NCBI GenBank assembly: GCA_918026815.1
Contig: CAKJVC010000150.1
Location: forward strand, 1,116,001 to 1,180,000
DNA: 64,000 nucleotides
Direction of reading: 5' to 3'
DNA from: Chalara sp. BL73
Lineage: Eukaryota; Ascomycota; Leotiomycetes; Helotiales
In this document: one piece after another, positions 23,427 through 35,283 of the stretch
Numbering within the stretch: position 1 is the stretch's first letter
How the letters are laid out: the number at the start of each line of letters is the position of its first letter
The notes under the pieces: model-generated
What the model saw: the letters and a program-made list of their open reading frames with translations, nothing else
What the model was told of the DNA's origin: nothing
Databases searched by the model: none
Position numbers and translations under genes: made by a program

Positions 23427-25743
23427 ATGGACCCTACTACAAATTCGGCACGTGATAGCCCTGGGGATTGCACCTCTGGGCCTGAAAGGATACGACAACC
23501 TAAGAAAAGACGGAGGTATACCCGTATTGCATGGTGAGCATCTCAAAGCCTGCTTGGAAGAGGCAACTGCTCACTCTATCTATCCAGTGAATTCTGCAAA
23601 ACGAAGAAGGTCAAATGTAGTGGTAATATGCCGTGTATGCGATGCACGGAAAACAACGCCCATTGCCATTATCATAATTATCTTCCTCAGCCGGCGCCTA
23701 GGTACGATCAAATTCGAACTTTGGTTACCCCAGCATAAGGTCTAATCTCTGTGCGACAGGCAAATCCCACGTCGAATAAACCGAGAGGCAGGACGGGTGT
23801 CCGACGTCTCCCAGCAAGAGCTTAGGCAAGTGTTGGTTTCAATGAAGAGAATTTGCGATGGGATTCAGTCATCTTCCACCCAGCCTGCCAGCATCCCACC
23901 ACGTAGCTTTTCTCTGAAACGAAGGTGGTCTAACCACCGCGATTTAATGCTCCAAAATGCGTCGAGAAGTCCCTCGGACTCGATTTCTCCCACAGGTATG
24001 GCCCGTGCAGTTCTAGGCCCGCGAGAAGGAGTTCCACCGAGCCATCATGATCAACCACTCCCATCAGCATTGCGAGAGATCACCCAACCTGAAGATATCC
24101 CTGTAGTAGATCTTCAAGCTGCTTCGGAAGTCCTCGATTTCGGCTACGAGCATGTCTTGCAACTTTTTGAAACGTTCACTCAAGAAGTCTACGTTGTGTA
24201 CCCATGTATCGACCTAGATTTCGCCATGGATAGGATAGAGGCTGTGTTTGGTCCTCAATCACCATCTGCCAATGGCGAGCCTGTGATTCTAGGTCTGGAC
24301 CTGATTGATATGGAGATCTTGAAGGTGACTTTAGCTATTGGAATGCTGATTCAAGACAACAGTGACCACCCATGGAGCTCCAAACTCGAGGAGCACCTCA
24401 TTTGGAATGTGGACACCAACATGAAGCAGGAGGTGCCTCATATTGAAGATGTCATCATGGCTACCTTGATGGTAAGTCTCCCTTTCCGACCCGCCCCCTA
24501 AAGGATTGGGAGCCGTGGAGTACTCATGATCTATCGTTCAGACAATTTATTTCATCCTACAAGATCAAGCTGCCAAGGCCTGGAGAATGTCCGGAGTCGC
24601 TGTCAAGGCATGTCTTGAGTTGGGCCTACATAAGGAGAGACCCAACGAGACTCGTGACAATCGCCTTCCAACTTACGATTTCCTCCAGGACCTTTTCTCC
24701 TGTGTTTACGATCTCGATAAGAGGTGCAGCTTTGATATGGGCCTTCCTTCCGCTCTGCATGATAAGGACATCGATGACCGGGTTTTGAACATGGTAAGTT
24801 CTCAGAGAAATCACCTGCCTTCGTTTTTTGACGAGAAACAACAATAAGTGGGCTCCTTTTGTAGAGGGATGCTGACTTTACATACAAGGATGGGCGACAC
24901 CCATTTTTGCTAACAATGGTCAAATTGAACCGCATCCACAGCGAGGTGGTCAAGCATCATAATTCAATATCGAAGTGTGGTGGTAGGGAAACTGAGGAGC
25001 GAGCCGAGTTCCTTGAATTCCAAATCCAAAAATTGATGGAAAGTGCTCGAGAAATTCAACTCTTCCCTCTCGAATCGAAAGTTCTTCCTTCGCCTTCGAC
25101 TCAAAAGACCATGGAAACCTTCATTACACTTCGCACTACTCAAATCAAGATGCTGACACAAGTTCGATCTCTGAGCTCGTCTCAGGCGCTCTCGGGCCGG
25201 CCACAGCGGGCACACGCATTAATCTCACGAGCCATATTTACTGTAGAAATACATACCAAGTTGATATCCGCAGTCGGCTATCGAGAGGTCGCAAGGCTTT
25301 TTCGATCTATGATGGACAGATATCTAATGGAATCTGTTTCTTGTATGCTCTTAGCGGCTTCGTACAGTCCAAAAGTCTATGGAGTCATGTGCCGCAATGC
25401 CTTCCATACCGCTCTGGACATCCTAGGTCAATCTCCACATCGCCAGAGAGGCCAAGACTGTGATGTCTTCAACTCGTTGGACGATCTACGAAGAAAAGGA
25501 GAGACCATGCAAATGCCGCCACTGGAAAGGCCATTCCCAACCGTCATTACTTCAGACGTGTATTCCGAACCCGCCCAAATACTGCAGGCCCAGCAGTCAT
25601 CCACTGGCACTGACTTCTTTCCGCCTTGTGAACAGGCAGATCTCGATTTCTTCCCAGCACCTGGAGAGATGAATTCGAGCTGGGAGCTACCATTGAACAG
25701 CTTTGGTTTTTTCAATGATCGAGCAGCTCTATTTACACTATGA
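23427..25743 (+). CDS. TF1: Zn2Cys6 transcription factor
   Basis: Five exons, 23427-23533, 23588-23701, 23760-24471, 24542-24793 and 24865-25743, give about 687 aa. The first intron splits the first zinc-binding Cys codon (TG|T), a position shared with TF2. The cluster reads CEFCKTKKVKC, then MPCMRC and AHC, that is CX2CX6CX5CX2CX6C, preceded by a basic PKKRRRYTR stretch. The middle and C-terminal parts carry the fungal-specific TF domain (WRMSGVAVKACLELGLHKE, CVYDLDKRCSFDMGLPSALHDKDID, LTMVKLNRIHSEV) and end in an acidic, Pro/Phe-rich tail (DLDFFPAPGEMN). It is a nuclear DNA-binding regulator, apparently intact, lying just left of decayed copies of the P450 and hydrolase genes whose intact versions lie beside TF2. 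CGG-type palindromes in the cluster are plausible targets. Confidence 0.92.
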
Positions 25744-25869
25744 CTGGCTTTATGACATTCAATACATCAATTTCACACACCATTCCCTCCGCTGGATTGC
25801 GCCGGAACTGGTTCTCAACTCTTGAATCAGCTGTGGGAAAGGAGGCGAAATCCGCGCCAATTTTATACA

Positions 25870-26470
25870 TGATTCCTTAGGAACTCAAACCCCGACAAAC
25901 AGCAGCAAATTTATCGTCTCTTGGTTGGGCAGCGGCGTCAGAGCCATGCCCTGCTCCTTCGATAAGCACTAAATGGCTCTCGGACCCGTGACTCTTGACT
26001 TCATTATGCGCTCATTAAGAGAATTCCTGATCAACCAGGGTGTCCGCGGTTCCATGAATGAAGTATGTCAGTGGGAACTTTCCTTTGGAAAATAGACTTA
26101 CGGGATCGATACGGTCGAAATTGCCACCAGCGGCAATGGTCTGCATGAGTTTACCCAACCCGATGGCATTGAACATCTAGGCTACTCTGTATTTACCAAA
26201 GCCGGGGTCATTAGGCCCCATTGGAGGTGGATCATTGGCAGGAGGCGAAGTATTTTTGTATGCCTGGTTGATAAATGAAGGTTCGAGTGACTGTGGAAGT
26301 GTACAGCTAAGAATCGAGAATGATTTAGTTCCATATGCCCACATAAGAGGGATCCGCTTGAGATTGGCCACGGAGCACTCCAGGCGGGGCTGAACAGTGA
26401 AAGCATAATCCCGGTCATTTCCTCAGCAACAGAATCGTTGAAGCGCAGTAGGCGGAACACATTTCGGTGT
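25870..26470 (-). pseudogene. alpha/beta hydrolase pseudogene, paralogue of the hydrolase at 40.6 kb
   Basis: Minus-strand blocks FINQAYKNT, DPPPMGPNDPGF, MFNAIGLGKLMQTI, DRIDP, LFSKGKFPLTYFIHGTADTLV and LVLIEGAGHGSDA match, in order, the C-terminal half of the intact hydrolase (NQIYKDI, GPPPMGPQGPDF, MFNAIKEGKHMQTV, DRVDP, LFSKGRFPPTYFIHGTADTLV, LVEGAGHGFDA). There are in-frame stops before MFNAI and after QEFS, and frameshifts upstream. The N-terminal half with HGGN and the nucleophile Ser was not found. It lies tail to tail with TF1 and head to head with the next P450 pseudogene. Confidence 0.88.
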
Positions 26471-26669
26471 CAAATCCCCTTAGATGAATATCCTCTCCTA
26501 GCATAACTTCGCTGAAATGAGCTCATCGTAATCTGCCTGTCTTTACTAGGAGGGTTTGATCGAGTTCAACAAATATTCCGGCCTACTTTATCCACCACTT
26601 TCACTTCTCGCTAGATTTTCAACAAATACCTTTTTCTAAGTTTCCGGTCTCGTTACTTAACCGGGCACC
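26471..26669. other. divergent intergenic between two pseudogenes
   Basis: No clear feature; the exact palindrome TTCCGCGGAA is absent. Closest text is TTTCCGGTC near 26641. Confidence 0.3.
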
Positions 26670-28185
26670 ATGATTTTACCTAAGGGCACCTGTTATGACG
26701 GCTACACGCGTCCAATCTAGCTTGCTCTGGGATTTGTACTTCTGCTTGGCATAGCACAGTTCCTGTACGGCCTGTTTTTCCATCCCTTAAGTAAAGTGCC
26801 CAGTCCATTCTAGGCCCGAGTAACTGAATTATAGCGAATATCTAGATATTTCAGTATTACATGGCATGAGGATGTTCCTGAAATCCATCGCAAGTATGGG
26901 CCAGTTGTGAGGTTGTCGCCAGACGAAGTCAGCGTTGTTGGCCCAGAGCTTACCAAGGCTGCTTACAATCACCAGAAGGGGACCAGAAAGGTGAGATGGC
27001 AGCAAATAGATATCAACCTATGTATAGCCCCACTCGCAGACAGATTGGTATAACGTTTGGGATGACACTGGGAGGGCCTAAGGCAAAGTGAGCATGGTAT
27101 GTGGAGATGAAAAGGCGAATGAACACCTAGACTGGCCTAATCTTTAGTTCTTTGGCACCACCGACCTTAGAGATTATGGTTTTCTCAAGGAGAGAGTTTC
27201 TGGCGTCTATTCAATGACATCCATTATATCGTTGCAGCCAAAAGCCCAAGCCGTACTGGGCACCTTTTGGGAAAGATTCGACGCCTTCGTCGAGCACCGA
27301 GAGCCTATCAATCTCGGCTACTGGCGTTATATTTCACTTACGACTTTGTCGGTACGCCTTGTTTGAGCCAATATATGAACTTCATCCAGGAAAAGAGGGA
27401 TCAGCGGAGGTTCATTGAGAACATCCATGGCTCCTTTTATTGGATTCCCAACATCAGCTATCTCCCGGAACAGCAAAAATTGATCACAAATCGTGGGATG
27501 GGATTGCTTTGTCGGCTTTCCAGCCTTCGAATCACTAACTATACTAAATCGTTTTGCAGCTGCCAATCGGCGAGGTAATTTCTCGGATGAAAACACGCAA
27601 GGCTGGTGATCCACGCCAGGATATGTTAGACTACTTCCTGGATATGAAAGGGGAAAACGGACAGCCGGCCACGATGCCGGAAATCCTCACTGAAGTTGAC
27701 AATCTTTTAGCAGCTGGAGCGGATACTACGTCGGTAGCCAAAAAAAAAAAAAGCCAAAGTAGCACCTCTCTTACGAGACTCTAGCCATTATAAACGCCCG
27801 CGGGGCGGAATTGGACGAAGCAGTAAAGGCTTGTGGTAGTGGTGGCCAACCGAGTGCGCCACCCCCGCCTATCCAGCCGTCAAAAATATTCCATACCTCG
27901 AGGCATGCGTCAAGGAAGGCTCTAGAATCCACCTAAGTATTGTGTATCAGCTTCCGAAAGAAAGTGCCCTTACAGGGTCTGGACCTAGAGGGTTTCTACA
28001 TCAGCCCTTCTGCGACAATTTTCATGGGTCCCTTGGCCCAGAATACATGTAAGGCGATCTTCAGAGAGGATGCCGACTAATGGAAACCGGAGAGATGGCT
28101 TAGTGACGGAGGCAAACAGTGAGAAGAACTAGAGTGATGGATAAGAACCTTACTTACTTTGGCGATCATTTTACCATGCAATGTT
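26670..28185 (+). pseudogene. cytochrome P450 pseudogene, paralogue of P450-A
   Basis: From ATG 26670 the order of blocks copies P450-A at 38.0 kb: FFHPLSKVPSPF, EIHRKYGPVVRLSPDEVSVV, AAYNHQKGTRK followed by an intron at the same place and then DWYN, FTYDFVGTPCLSQYMNFI, ENIHGSFYWIPNISYLP, KAGDPRQDMLDYFLDMKGENG, LLAAGADTTSVA, and KEGSRIH. At least three in-frame stops lie in the first exon. A run of A at 27741-27752 and other indels shift the frame. The final match is MDKNLTYFG; after that the heme-binding Cys region is gone. It cannot be functional. Confidence 0.9.
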
Positions 28186-28790
28186 TTTTTTTTTTTAATG
28201 CGTGGCTGTAGAGCAGTGAGCGAAAGTGTATAAATGCAATATTTTTATTAAATGTTCTTAAACGCGAAGGCTTTTTGGATTTTTGCAATCGACTGCAGCT
28301 TGGCTAGCCTCGCCTCCGCGGCGACACTGTGTCGACATCTTTTCCAAGGGCCGTCTTCCGCCGTAATTTAGCCCTATTTCGCCATTGCGATTGTCCCTGG
28401 AGAACAACGCTCTACGTCTCCGCTCCAGGTACCCGCTCATTTGATGACATCAAGCTAATCAACATGGAGGGTGGGAAATGTTGTTCAATTCCGCCCAACG
28501 CTCCGTTGGCACATCCGCCCTGACTAGAATATCTTGGATATTAGTGCAGTGGAGTTCTACGTTTCGTTTCATTGCCAACGGATTGAGGGCATTTATCTTC
28601 GGATGATACGGGAATGCTTGCAGTTCTCCCATCGTGTTAACGTGATAGAATGTACGAATGGACTGCGAACCTGATCGCATTTACGGTACGCCAGGGAGAA
28701 TTTCAAAGGTGGTGAAGATCAAGAGGTGATAGAGAAAGGAGCAGAGCCTGGAAAAAAAAAAATTCATACTGCAAACGTTTCTGATACATC
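28186..28790. other. intergenic with an unrecognised open frame
   Basis: A run of T (28187-28196) marks the end of the P450 relic. The minus-strand frame 28680-28459 (RTFYHVNTMGELQAFPYHPK) is protein-like but I do not recognise it. 28315-28322 holds TCCGCGGC. Confidence 0.35.
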
Positions 28791-30473
28791 TTACTGCAGC
28801 TTTGTCAACGGACCGTATTTTACACTAGGTCTGACATTCTTGAATGGCTTGCCCAGGGGTGGCAGTGTCTCTCCCGGATGCGGGTTTGGTACCCAGTTCC
28901 CGTGGACCTGATTTCGCGCTGCGTAAGGCAGCTGAATGATTGCGACGGGCCGAGAGAAGTCTTCGGTGTCGAGAAGGATCAGCTCTCCTTTTGGCGAGGT
29001 AGGCCGACTACTGTAGGAAAGGACCCAACCATCACCCTCAGGTGCAGTATCTGAACGAGGAATAAATACTGGCTCTGCGAGGCTGCCTCCCTCGGCCGCA
29101 TGGAATCTGTGAAATTCTCCTGTTTCGGTATTGAGCTTTAGGATACTGTCGAACCTGGCTACTCCTTTGTTATCAACCCCAATGGTGCTCATGTAAACAG
29201 TCCTTGTCTTGCGCGTGAGGAATCGCTCATCGACGGCTGGAAACTCAGTCATACCGGTGTACAACACCTTCGGAGAGGGAAGCTTGGATCCATCTGGCTG
29301 GTCTAGATCAATCGTCCAGCGAACCCAATCTGACGTTGGTTTTTCGGGCTCCTCGTACCCAGGTGGATTCCAGAACTTAAAGGTGTTGAATGTCATCCAG
29401 GGACTCTCCAGTGTAAGTTTACCGTCGGCCTCCTCCCAGGCATTACCAGTATGGATTATCAAGCCGTGGTCGGTTGTGTATTTGCGGAATTCGCCTTGCT
29501 TCCAGCCATGCGGCAGTAGTGTATTAGGGTGACGAGGAGCTACAAGAAACTCTTGAGGCTGACCAGGTACAAAGACCCAGTGATCTGCACCAGGCTTATG
29601 CATCTCTTCGTCTGAATTCACCGCAAAAGGCATGTTAGCCAAGATGATCCAATTTTTCGTCACCCATCCGTCATGTGGCCAGCCTGGTTTATCCTGCTTA
29701 AACCAGAATTCATTTGATGTCTTGCCATTTGGATCGACAGAGTAGGTGCAAATTTCAGGGCTATGTAAGCCTTTCGCAGCATAAGCCCACGTCACAAGCT
29801 CATTCTTATATGGGTCAATCTTTGGGTGAGCGGTGAATGTCCTGGCCGCTACCTGACCGCCATAGGGGTCAAAAGTCGTTGTCTCGAGTGTGTCAGGGTC
29901 TAGTGCGTAAGGCAGTCCCCTTTCTGAAATTGCCAGCAGGTCTCCCCCCCAGTAAACAACATTAGTGTTGGCTGTGGTGTCATTGGCCAGGCGCAAGCAG
30001 GGATGATTGTCGTATGGGTTCCGATAGCGACCAAATAGCTGCTTGCCCGCGTTGCGTTCGAGGAGGTACCGCTCCGTTTCGACATACTTGACCTTCATCG
30101 AGACTTGGCCCTTCTTGAAGCGGTAAGCACTCACGATTCCATCGCCATCCACAAAAGGGAAGTTTAGTGGTGGCAGAGTATTGGAATCGGGATGAACACG
30201 GTACCATGTCCCATCAATAGTCACGGGGATCTCGCCGTACACGACCAGGTCATCCATCTCGCATTCAAAGCGACCATGAGGAGCTGTATCGCTTGGACGA
30301 TAGATCTGCTCCCATGGAGATTTGAGGCCGAAGTGATTGTGTATATCATCCGGCTTGTCGTAGGTTCCATTCAACTGTTCGGGTTTGCTCACATGATTTT
30401 CTAGAGCCGCGACACCGTGGGGATTCTCGCCATACAAAGGGTCAGCCACCAGAGCGATAGCTGGGGAGGCCAT
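28791..30473 (-). CDS. carotenoid-oxygenase family dioxygenase (lignostilbene/stilbene dioxygenase-like)
   Basis: A single exon of 560 aa, the usual length of the RPE65/CCD/lignostilbene dioxygenase family. The four iron-ligating histidines expected of this beta-propeller fold can be placed at H216 (FTAHPKID), H267 (GWPHDGW), H341 (IIHTGNAWEE) and H524 (NQVHGNW). The N-terminal VDGDGIVSAYRFKKGQ is the usual family block. There is no signal peptide; a soluble cytosolic Fe(II) enzyme is expected, cleaving a double bond with O2 to two carbonyl products. The sequence alone does not say whether the substrate is a stilbene, another phenylpropanoid or an apocarotenoid. The palindrome TTCCGCGGAA lies 168 bp upstream of the start (30641-30650), tying it to P450-A and the two hydrolases. 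Confidence 0.93.
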   Translation of the reverse strand: MASPAIALVADPLYGENPHGVAALENHVSKPEQLNGTYDKPDDIHNHFGLKSPWEQIYRPSDTAPHGRFECEMDDLVVYGEIPVTIDGTWYRVHPDSNTLPPLNFPFVDGDGIVSAYRFKKGQVSMKVKYVETERYLLERNAGKQLFGRYRNPYDNHPCLRLANDTTANTNVVYWGGDLLAISERGLPYALDPDTLETTTFDPYGGQVAARTFTAHPKIDPYKNELVTWAYAAKGLHSPEICTYSVDPNGKTSNEFWFKQDKPGWPHDGWVTKNWIILANMPFAVNSDEEMHKPGADHWVFVPGQPQEFLVAPRHPNTLLPHGWKQGEFRKYTTDHGLIIHTGNAWEEADGKLTLESPWMTFNTFKFWNPPGYEEPEKPTSDWVRWTIDLDQPDGSKLPSPKVLYTGMTEFPAVDERFLTRKTRTVYMSTIGVDNKGVARFDSILKLNTETGEFHRFHAAEGGSLAEPVFIPRSDTAPEGDGWVLSYSSRPTSPKGELILLDTEDFSRPVAIIQLPYAARNQVHGNWVPNPHPGETLPPLGKPFKNVRPSVKYGPLTKLQ

Positions 30474-31477
30474 GGTGGATTGAAAGGATAAAAATGTTCA
30501 GAAAACAAGGCGTATTCTTGGGCGCACCTTGATTGGGACATCTGAGTAGCTTGAGAACTTATTAAATATACTTTCATCACAAAATGAACCTACCAGCCCC
30601 TTTCAGTACTATTCGAGCATACCGCCGCGGGACTGGGCTGTTCCGCGGAAATTCCCGGCCCCTTGCGTGCGAAAAATCTGCCGCGCCTCGCAGCGTATCG
30701 TTCTTTTGAGCCTCCTCCACCAAAGCGCAACAACAAAATCTATAATTTAAGTAGTTATTTTTGATTAGCTAAAACTATCAAAAACGGTTATAACAAAGCA
30801 AAAAACATATTAAGTAACTTTGGTAATACTTTCTTTAATTATACGTAAGCTAGCATAGTTATAATTATAATCGAAAAGTTAGCTTTATATAAAAAGATTG
30901 ATTTGCAATAATTGCCATTTGATTCATTGTAGTTGTCGTGGAGAGATAGGTGTTTCTCTTAATGGTTAAACGGGATTTAACGAATTTTTACATGTTTCCA
31001 ACCAGGGAAAAAAAAGACAGGGAACCTAGATATCATAGTACTACCATGAAGGCATTGTCTTGACCCCAGCCTGGCGTAAGTCCTCGTCTTTCAAGACCCC
31101 TTAGACTCAACATTAGAGCCGGGACAATCAAGCTAACACCAACAAGCCCGTATACAAATTAGGATAACCTTCTCTAATGGGAGCACCTAGCGTTATACTC
31201 TCAATTAGCCTAACTTGAGATAAGACGGGCTCTTCTACCGTAGTCCAGGCCTACACCTCAAGAGTTGGATAGTTTATTACGCCTATGGCGTGTTCGTTTT
31301 ACTGAGACGGGCACTGAGTTGAAGACTTAACATTGTTGACCGTTCGAAGGCACCAAGGGGTTGTCTAATTACAGGAAAGCAACGTGTGTTCTAATTCTGC
31401 CCGAAGGACATTTTATTTTCTACGTCTCGCCTGGCCATCTAGGCACTTTCTTGGTTTAAATATTTGCGCTGCAAATT
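30474..31477. other. dioxygenase promoter and AT-rich decayed DNA
   Basis: 30474-30650 is the dioxygenase promoter. 30720-30910 is strongly AT-rich with many TpA steps, as left by RIP on a repeat. No coding relic could be identified up to the hydrolase 3' end. Confidence 0.45.
30641..30650. promoter_or_regulatory. palindrome TTCCGCGGAA, dioxygenase promoter
   Basis: Exact 10-bp palindrome 168 bp upstream of the dioxygenase ATG. CCG-CGG is an everted CGG pair with no spacer, the type of site bound by Zn2Cys6 dimers (the yeast PDRE core, TCCGCGGA, is included). A related GCCGCGGG lies at 30633-30640. Confidence 0.7.
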
Positions 31478-33629
31478 CTATTCCTGTGCGAGGTCCACAA
31501 ACGGAAGAAGGATATGCGAGTCATATTCTCCACCAAAGTGAATGGTATGCTTGCCGCGGTTCAGATTCTCTAATTTGGCGTCAATCTGTTGTGGAAAGTC
31601 GTTGCTCTGATCAATAAAGCCTTGCACACGTAGCATAACACTCTCGTCCTTCTTAAAATGGATGCCCATGGGCCAAAGGCCGATATCAAGGGGAACGACG
31701 GTACCAGGAGCAATCTTCTCTTCTTTGTCGTGGCGGTGATAAGGAATAATATTGGTAGATAGCTTGGGATCCTGGGCACGGTGAGAGGCCCGAAGAATAC
31801 CAGTCGGTCCAAAACACTATAATGTGAAGCTGTTAGCATGATCCACCTGTACACGAGTTCCTCCTGGGGCTGGCATTAACCTTGGTTGTATTAGTCGTAG
31901 GCACGTCTTCAGAGGTTTTCACATTGTCAGGGAGGCTATGCCATGGGATGTTGATGTGTTCCAGGGTTTTTCCATCCCGGTCCACCTTTCGCAATGACAC
32001 ATACACATCCATATCGTTATTGTCTGCACAGGACATGTGAAGTCGGACCTTAGCGTAGCCCACCAGCGTAGAGTCTGCATCAAATTGCAAACGGAACTCA
32101 GCTGGCTTGACTGCGTATGTGTCAGATTGGTACGAGACAGTCGCCGCTTGATTTGCCTTTTCCGTGGATAGGCCTGACTCCGCCAGGTACAATTTCTGGT
32201 GTCGGGTGTCCTTTGGTGGATATTCTGAGAACGGAATATTGTCCATGGGGTTCTAGTCATTCATACTCGTTAGTGGGAAGCTAGAAAGCCTTGTAGAATC
32301 CTCACATACCGGCCCTGCTCGATCTCTAAATGTTAATATGGACACGCGAACTCGGGGAGTCTGCTCCCATCCGTTCTCAATGCCCTTCAAGTAGCGATCA
32401 AAGAATTTTTGGAGATCATCCGTAGCTTCAGGAGTATAAAGATCATACCACTCCTGTGTCGAGTGAATGCGGAGCCACTTATCTTTGCTTTGGGCCTCGT
32501 TGAAAGCCTTGATCGTTCCGAAAGGATGAATGGCACTAGAATAACTACCCACAGCGTAGACCGGGAGAGTCAGCGAGCTGGCATCGACGTTCTTGTCATG
32601 CCAGTAAGCATTATAAAATGGCCACTTTTCCAGTGCGGCCTTGACGTCCTCCTGCTTGTTCCGGCCGCGAATGGTTTTTCTCGCGATGAAGCCAAGGAAA
32701 GACGTCTTAGGCACTCCTCCACGTGCACATACTTGTCGGTAGAAGTTTGTGAAGCCTTCCCATGGAGCGATGCACTTCAGTGACGGTGGAAACTCTACTG
32801 CCGTAACCCACTGGGTGGTGGCTAGCCACGAGTTACCAGCCATACTGACACTGCCACTACACCATGGTTGAGCTCCTACATGCTCGCAGCAGTCATAGCC
32901 ATCACGGCCTTGCGAAAGCAAGCGTCAGATATATCGACCAAGTGGTAAGTGGTTCAATGCCTATCGAGGCTTACCTGGTTGTGTTCCTTCCATGTACATG
33001 TTACCCTCCGATTCCCATGTACCACGAATATCGATATTCACAACTGCGTAGCCCCGGGAGCCCCATTCGGCAGGGTCAACTCTGTGCAAAATAGAGATAT
33101 CAGCTATCTCCTCAGCAATCAACTAGGTGAGGGCAATGAACCCTTCGAATTTCTCCAGACCTGACCAGCCACTCTGTGGCAGCCCGAGTCGAAATGGTTG
33201 GTGGTCAAAGATGAGAAATCCTAGAGTGGAGTTGGTCAGATAAAATGCCCATTCAGCGTGCGTGGAGCTGATGTACCATGTCCACCCTTTCCATATGGGC
33301 TAATAGATAGAATAGCGGGCACGCGATCGTCCGTGACCGGTCGAATAACATCGCAATAGATCTGAGCTCACGTCAGATAAACAGCATACGGGTGAGCTAT
33401 TATTTGGGACAACCCCTACCTTCACTCCGTCCCGAAGGATGATCTCCTCGTTTTGACTGTAGATAAGATCGCAAGGCAAGGCGCGGTGGGCTGGAGTTTT
33501 CTTCCAGCCTTTGGGGAGCGTTTCTGTCTTGCGAATCTGTTTAACGTATGGAGCCATAGCTGTCGTGTCCTCTGGAGGTATTGTGGTAGTCCACGGAATT
33601 TGGAGGCCGTCGAATTCTAGATTGGCCAT
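31478..33629 (-). CDS. CocE/NonD-family alpha/beta hydrolase (X-Pro dipeptidyl-peptidase S15 type)
   Basis: Seven exons on the minus strand join in phase: 33629-33420, 33361-33277, 33220-33142, 33081-32975, 32908-32310, 32252-31881 and 31816-31478, about 596 aa. The first conserved block is SISPYGKGGHG, then LGLPQSGWSGLEKFEG, DPAEWGSRGYAVVNIDIRG, and the nucleophile region CSGSVSMAGNSWLA with S182 as likely catalytic Ser. The C-terminal jelly-roll domain (LRLQF-like FRLQFDADSTLVGYAKVRLHMSC, PLDIGLWPMGIHFKKDESV, HTIHFGG) is complete. The family hydrolyses acyl esters, cocaine-like esters or glutaryl/acyl groups; the substrate here is unknown. At the position where bacterial members have the acid residue (GWxD) this protein reads GSYSS, so the third member of the triad is uncertain. 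An in-frame ATG at 33734 is possible; I prefer 33629 (MANLEFDGLQIPW). TTCCGCGGAA lies 162 bp upstream. Confidence 0.87.
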
Positions 33630-33790
33630 GATTGAGTTGTTGCCGAAAAATGGGTTGAATTGAGAATCAAAGATAAAGCCTAGGATACCCACTGACAGGA
33701 GCCGACAAATTTTTAGTATTACCAGCTCCGACATAACGAATTATAAATACTCTTCAATACTACGCACCGTAACTCCCTAGGAAACAGATC

Positions 33791-33800
33791 TTCCGCGGAA
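33791..33800. promoter_or_regulatory. palindrome TTCCGCGGAA, CocE hydrolase promoter
   Basis: Exact copy of the same 10-bp palindrome, 162 bp upstream of the preferred start of the CocE hydrolase (57 bp from the alternative ATG at 33734). It lies in the tail-to-head gap before the thiamine-diphosphate gene. Confidence 0.7.
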
Positions 33801-35283
33801 AGTGTGGTGGCATCCCGGTCAACTTGCCGAAGTTCCGGTAGCCTACGCTTCCTCGCCTCTCATCGCTACCAATCTTCTTGCTTTAATATTTTATAATGTA
33901 TCATGCATACTAGAATAGTCTAAATAGATATTATTGAGCTAAATACACATGTGTACTAACGTAGATTAAAAGCGCCCCCCCCCCCCCCCCCCCCAACTCA
34001 CTACCATTATATTGTACAGCTAATAATCCTCCCTAATATACATATCTTTTTAGTTCAGAGTTTCATTAGAGCCTGCTTGGCCGGCTCTCTGGTAGGGGTC
34101 CATAGAGACAGAGAAGGCGGAGCCCGATACTAGTAAAATCTATTCTTAAACTGATACTAAACTAACCTCTACTAAGCTATTTGCAGTGCACTATTACTCT
34201 GCCTCCTTATATTACAATTTATGCCAAGGCAGTCTTAGTATGTGTATTTATATACCTCCTCTCCTGAAATTCTTGCTCTAAGAATTGATAATATACTATC
34301 CATGTATTACTAGGGGGTTTAGGGTGTAAAATGCTGAGATGTTTCTAAGAGCCAGCAGGGCTTCCTATCGATAAACGGTAGCCACCTTATGACTAATTTA
34401 CGGTCTATCCAACACCTAAGGCCTTCCGTAACTTAATATCAAGTAAGAGTGGGTTGTATTACTTAGTGACAAGTAGATACATTGATAGCTGCGTAATCAT
34501 TAGCAACCCGCATTTTGGATGTGATGGCGACTCAGACCGTTTATACAATGATACCTGATATCTGATGTTATAAACGTATTGGGTTAGAGTGGTGCTAACT
34601 GCCGTTACCTAATGCCGAACTCTCACCACTCGATGAGGGAGAACACCCCACCTCTCTTAATAGCCAAGGTTAAGGGAAAGTGGGGACATATAACTTTGGA
34701 AACAGGTTGTGATAACACATAGGCAGGAGGATCAGCAAGAAATAGTACGGAGAATGAGAAGCACAACTCTGAAGCCGTGGACAGGATGTGCGATCCATGG
34801 AGTCAGAAGCTCACCATTGGTTGCGGAAAAGAATCAAAGTGTACGGACTATGTCTGATTTCCTTGCAGCTGGTAAAACAAGCTCCCCGGTATTGACTCAC
34901 AAGTCAACACGTAACTACTGTGTTAAATGGTGCATAGCTCGCGGGGTTATCCCAATACCACACCTTTCTATAAGCTCTGATATAGGCCCTCTTCAGAAGT
35001 GCTGGAGACGGGTCAAGCAGGCATTGCAAATGCATAGCTGACAGTCGGCTACAGTACCCGAGGTGGAATTAATGGTATTAGAGCATTAGAGCAGAATAGT
35101 ACATAACTGGATTCACCAGTTGATTGTAAAGCTGGGGCATTGGGTTCATGTCTTTATAAAGTGTCTTTAGCAGTCGACCTATAATAAAATACTGTATTGG
35201 TACTTTAAATCGACTGCTTGAATTGTTGCAGCCCGGACCACACAGACTTATTCGACTAGACTTGCTACTTCCCAAACCTCTGC
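33801..35283. other. gene-poor, AT-rich, poly-C tract
   Basis: About 1.5 kb. 33975-33994 is a run of 20 C. 34000-34700 is rich in TA and looks like RIP-affected repeat DNA. The plus-strand frame 34709-35041 contains NYCVKWCIARGVIPIP, which faintly resembles the end of aldo-keto reductases, but no other block supports it. Confidence 0.4.

Noticed and set aside
34709..35041. 110-codon plus-strand frame with CIARGVIPIP
   Set aside because: The resemblance to the aldo-keto reductase C-terminus is limited to one short motif; no other block is present.
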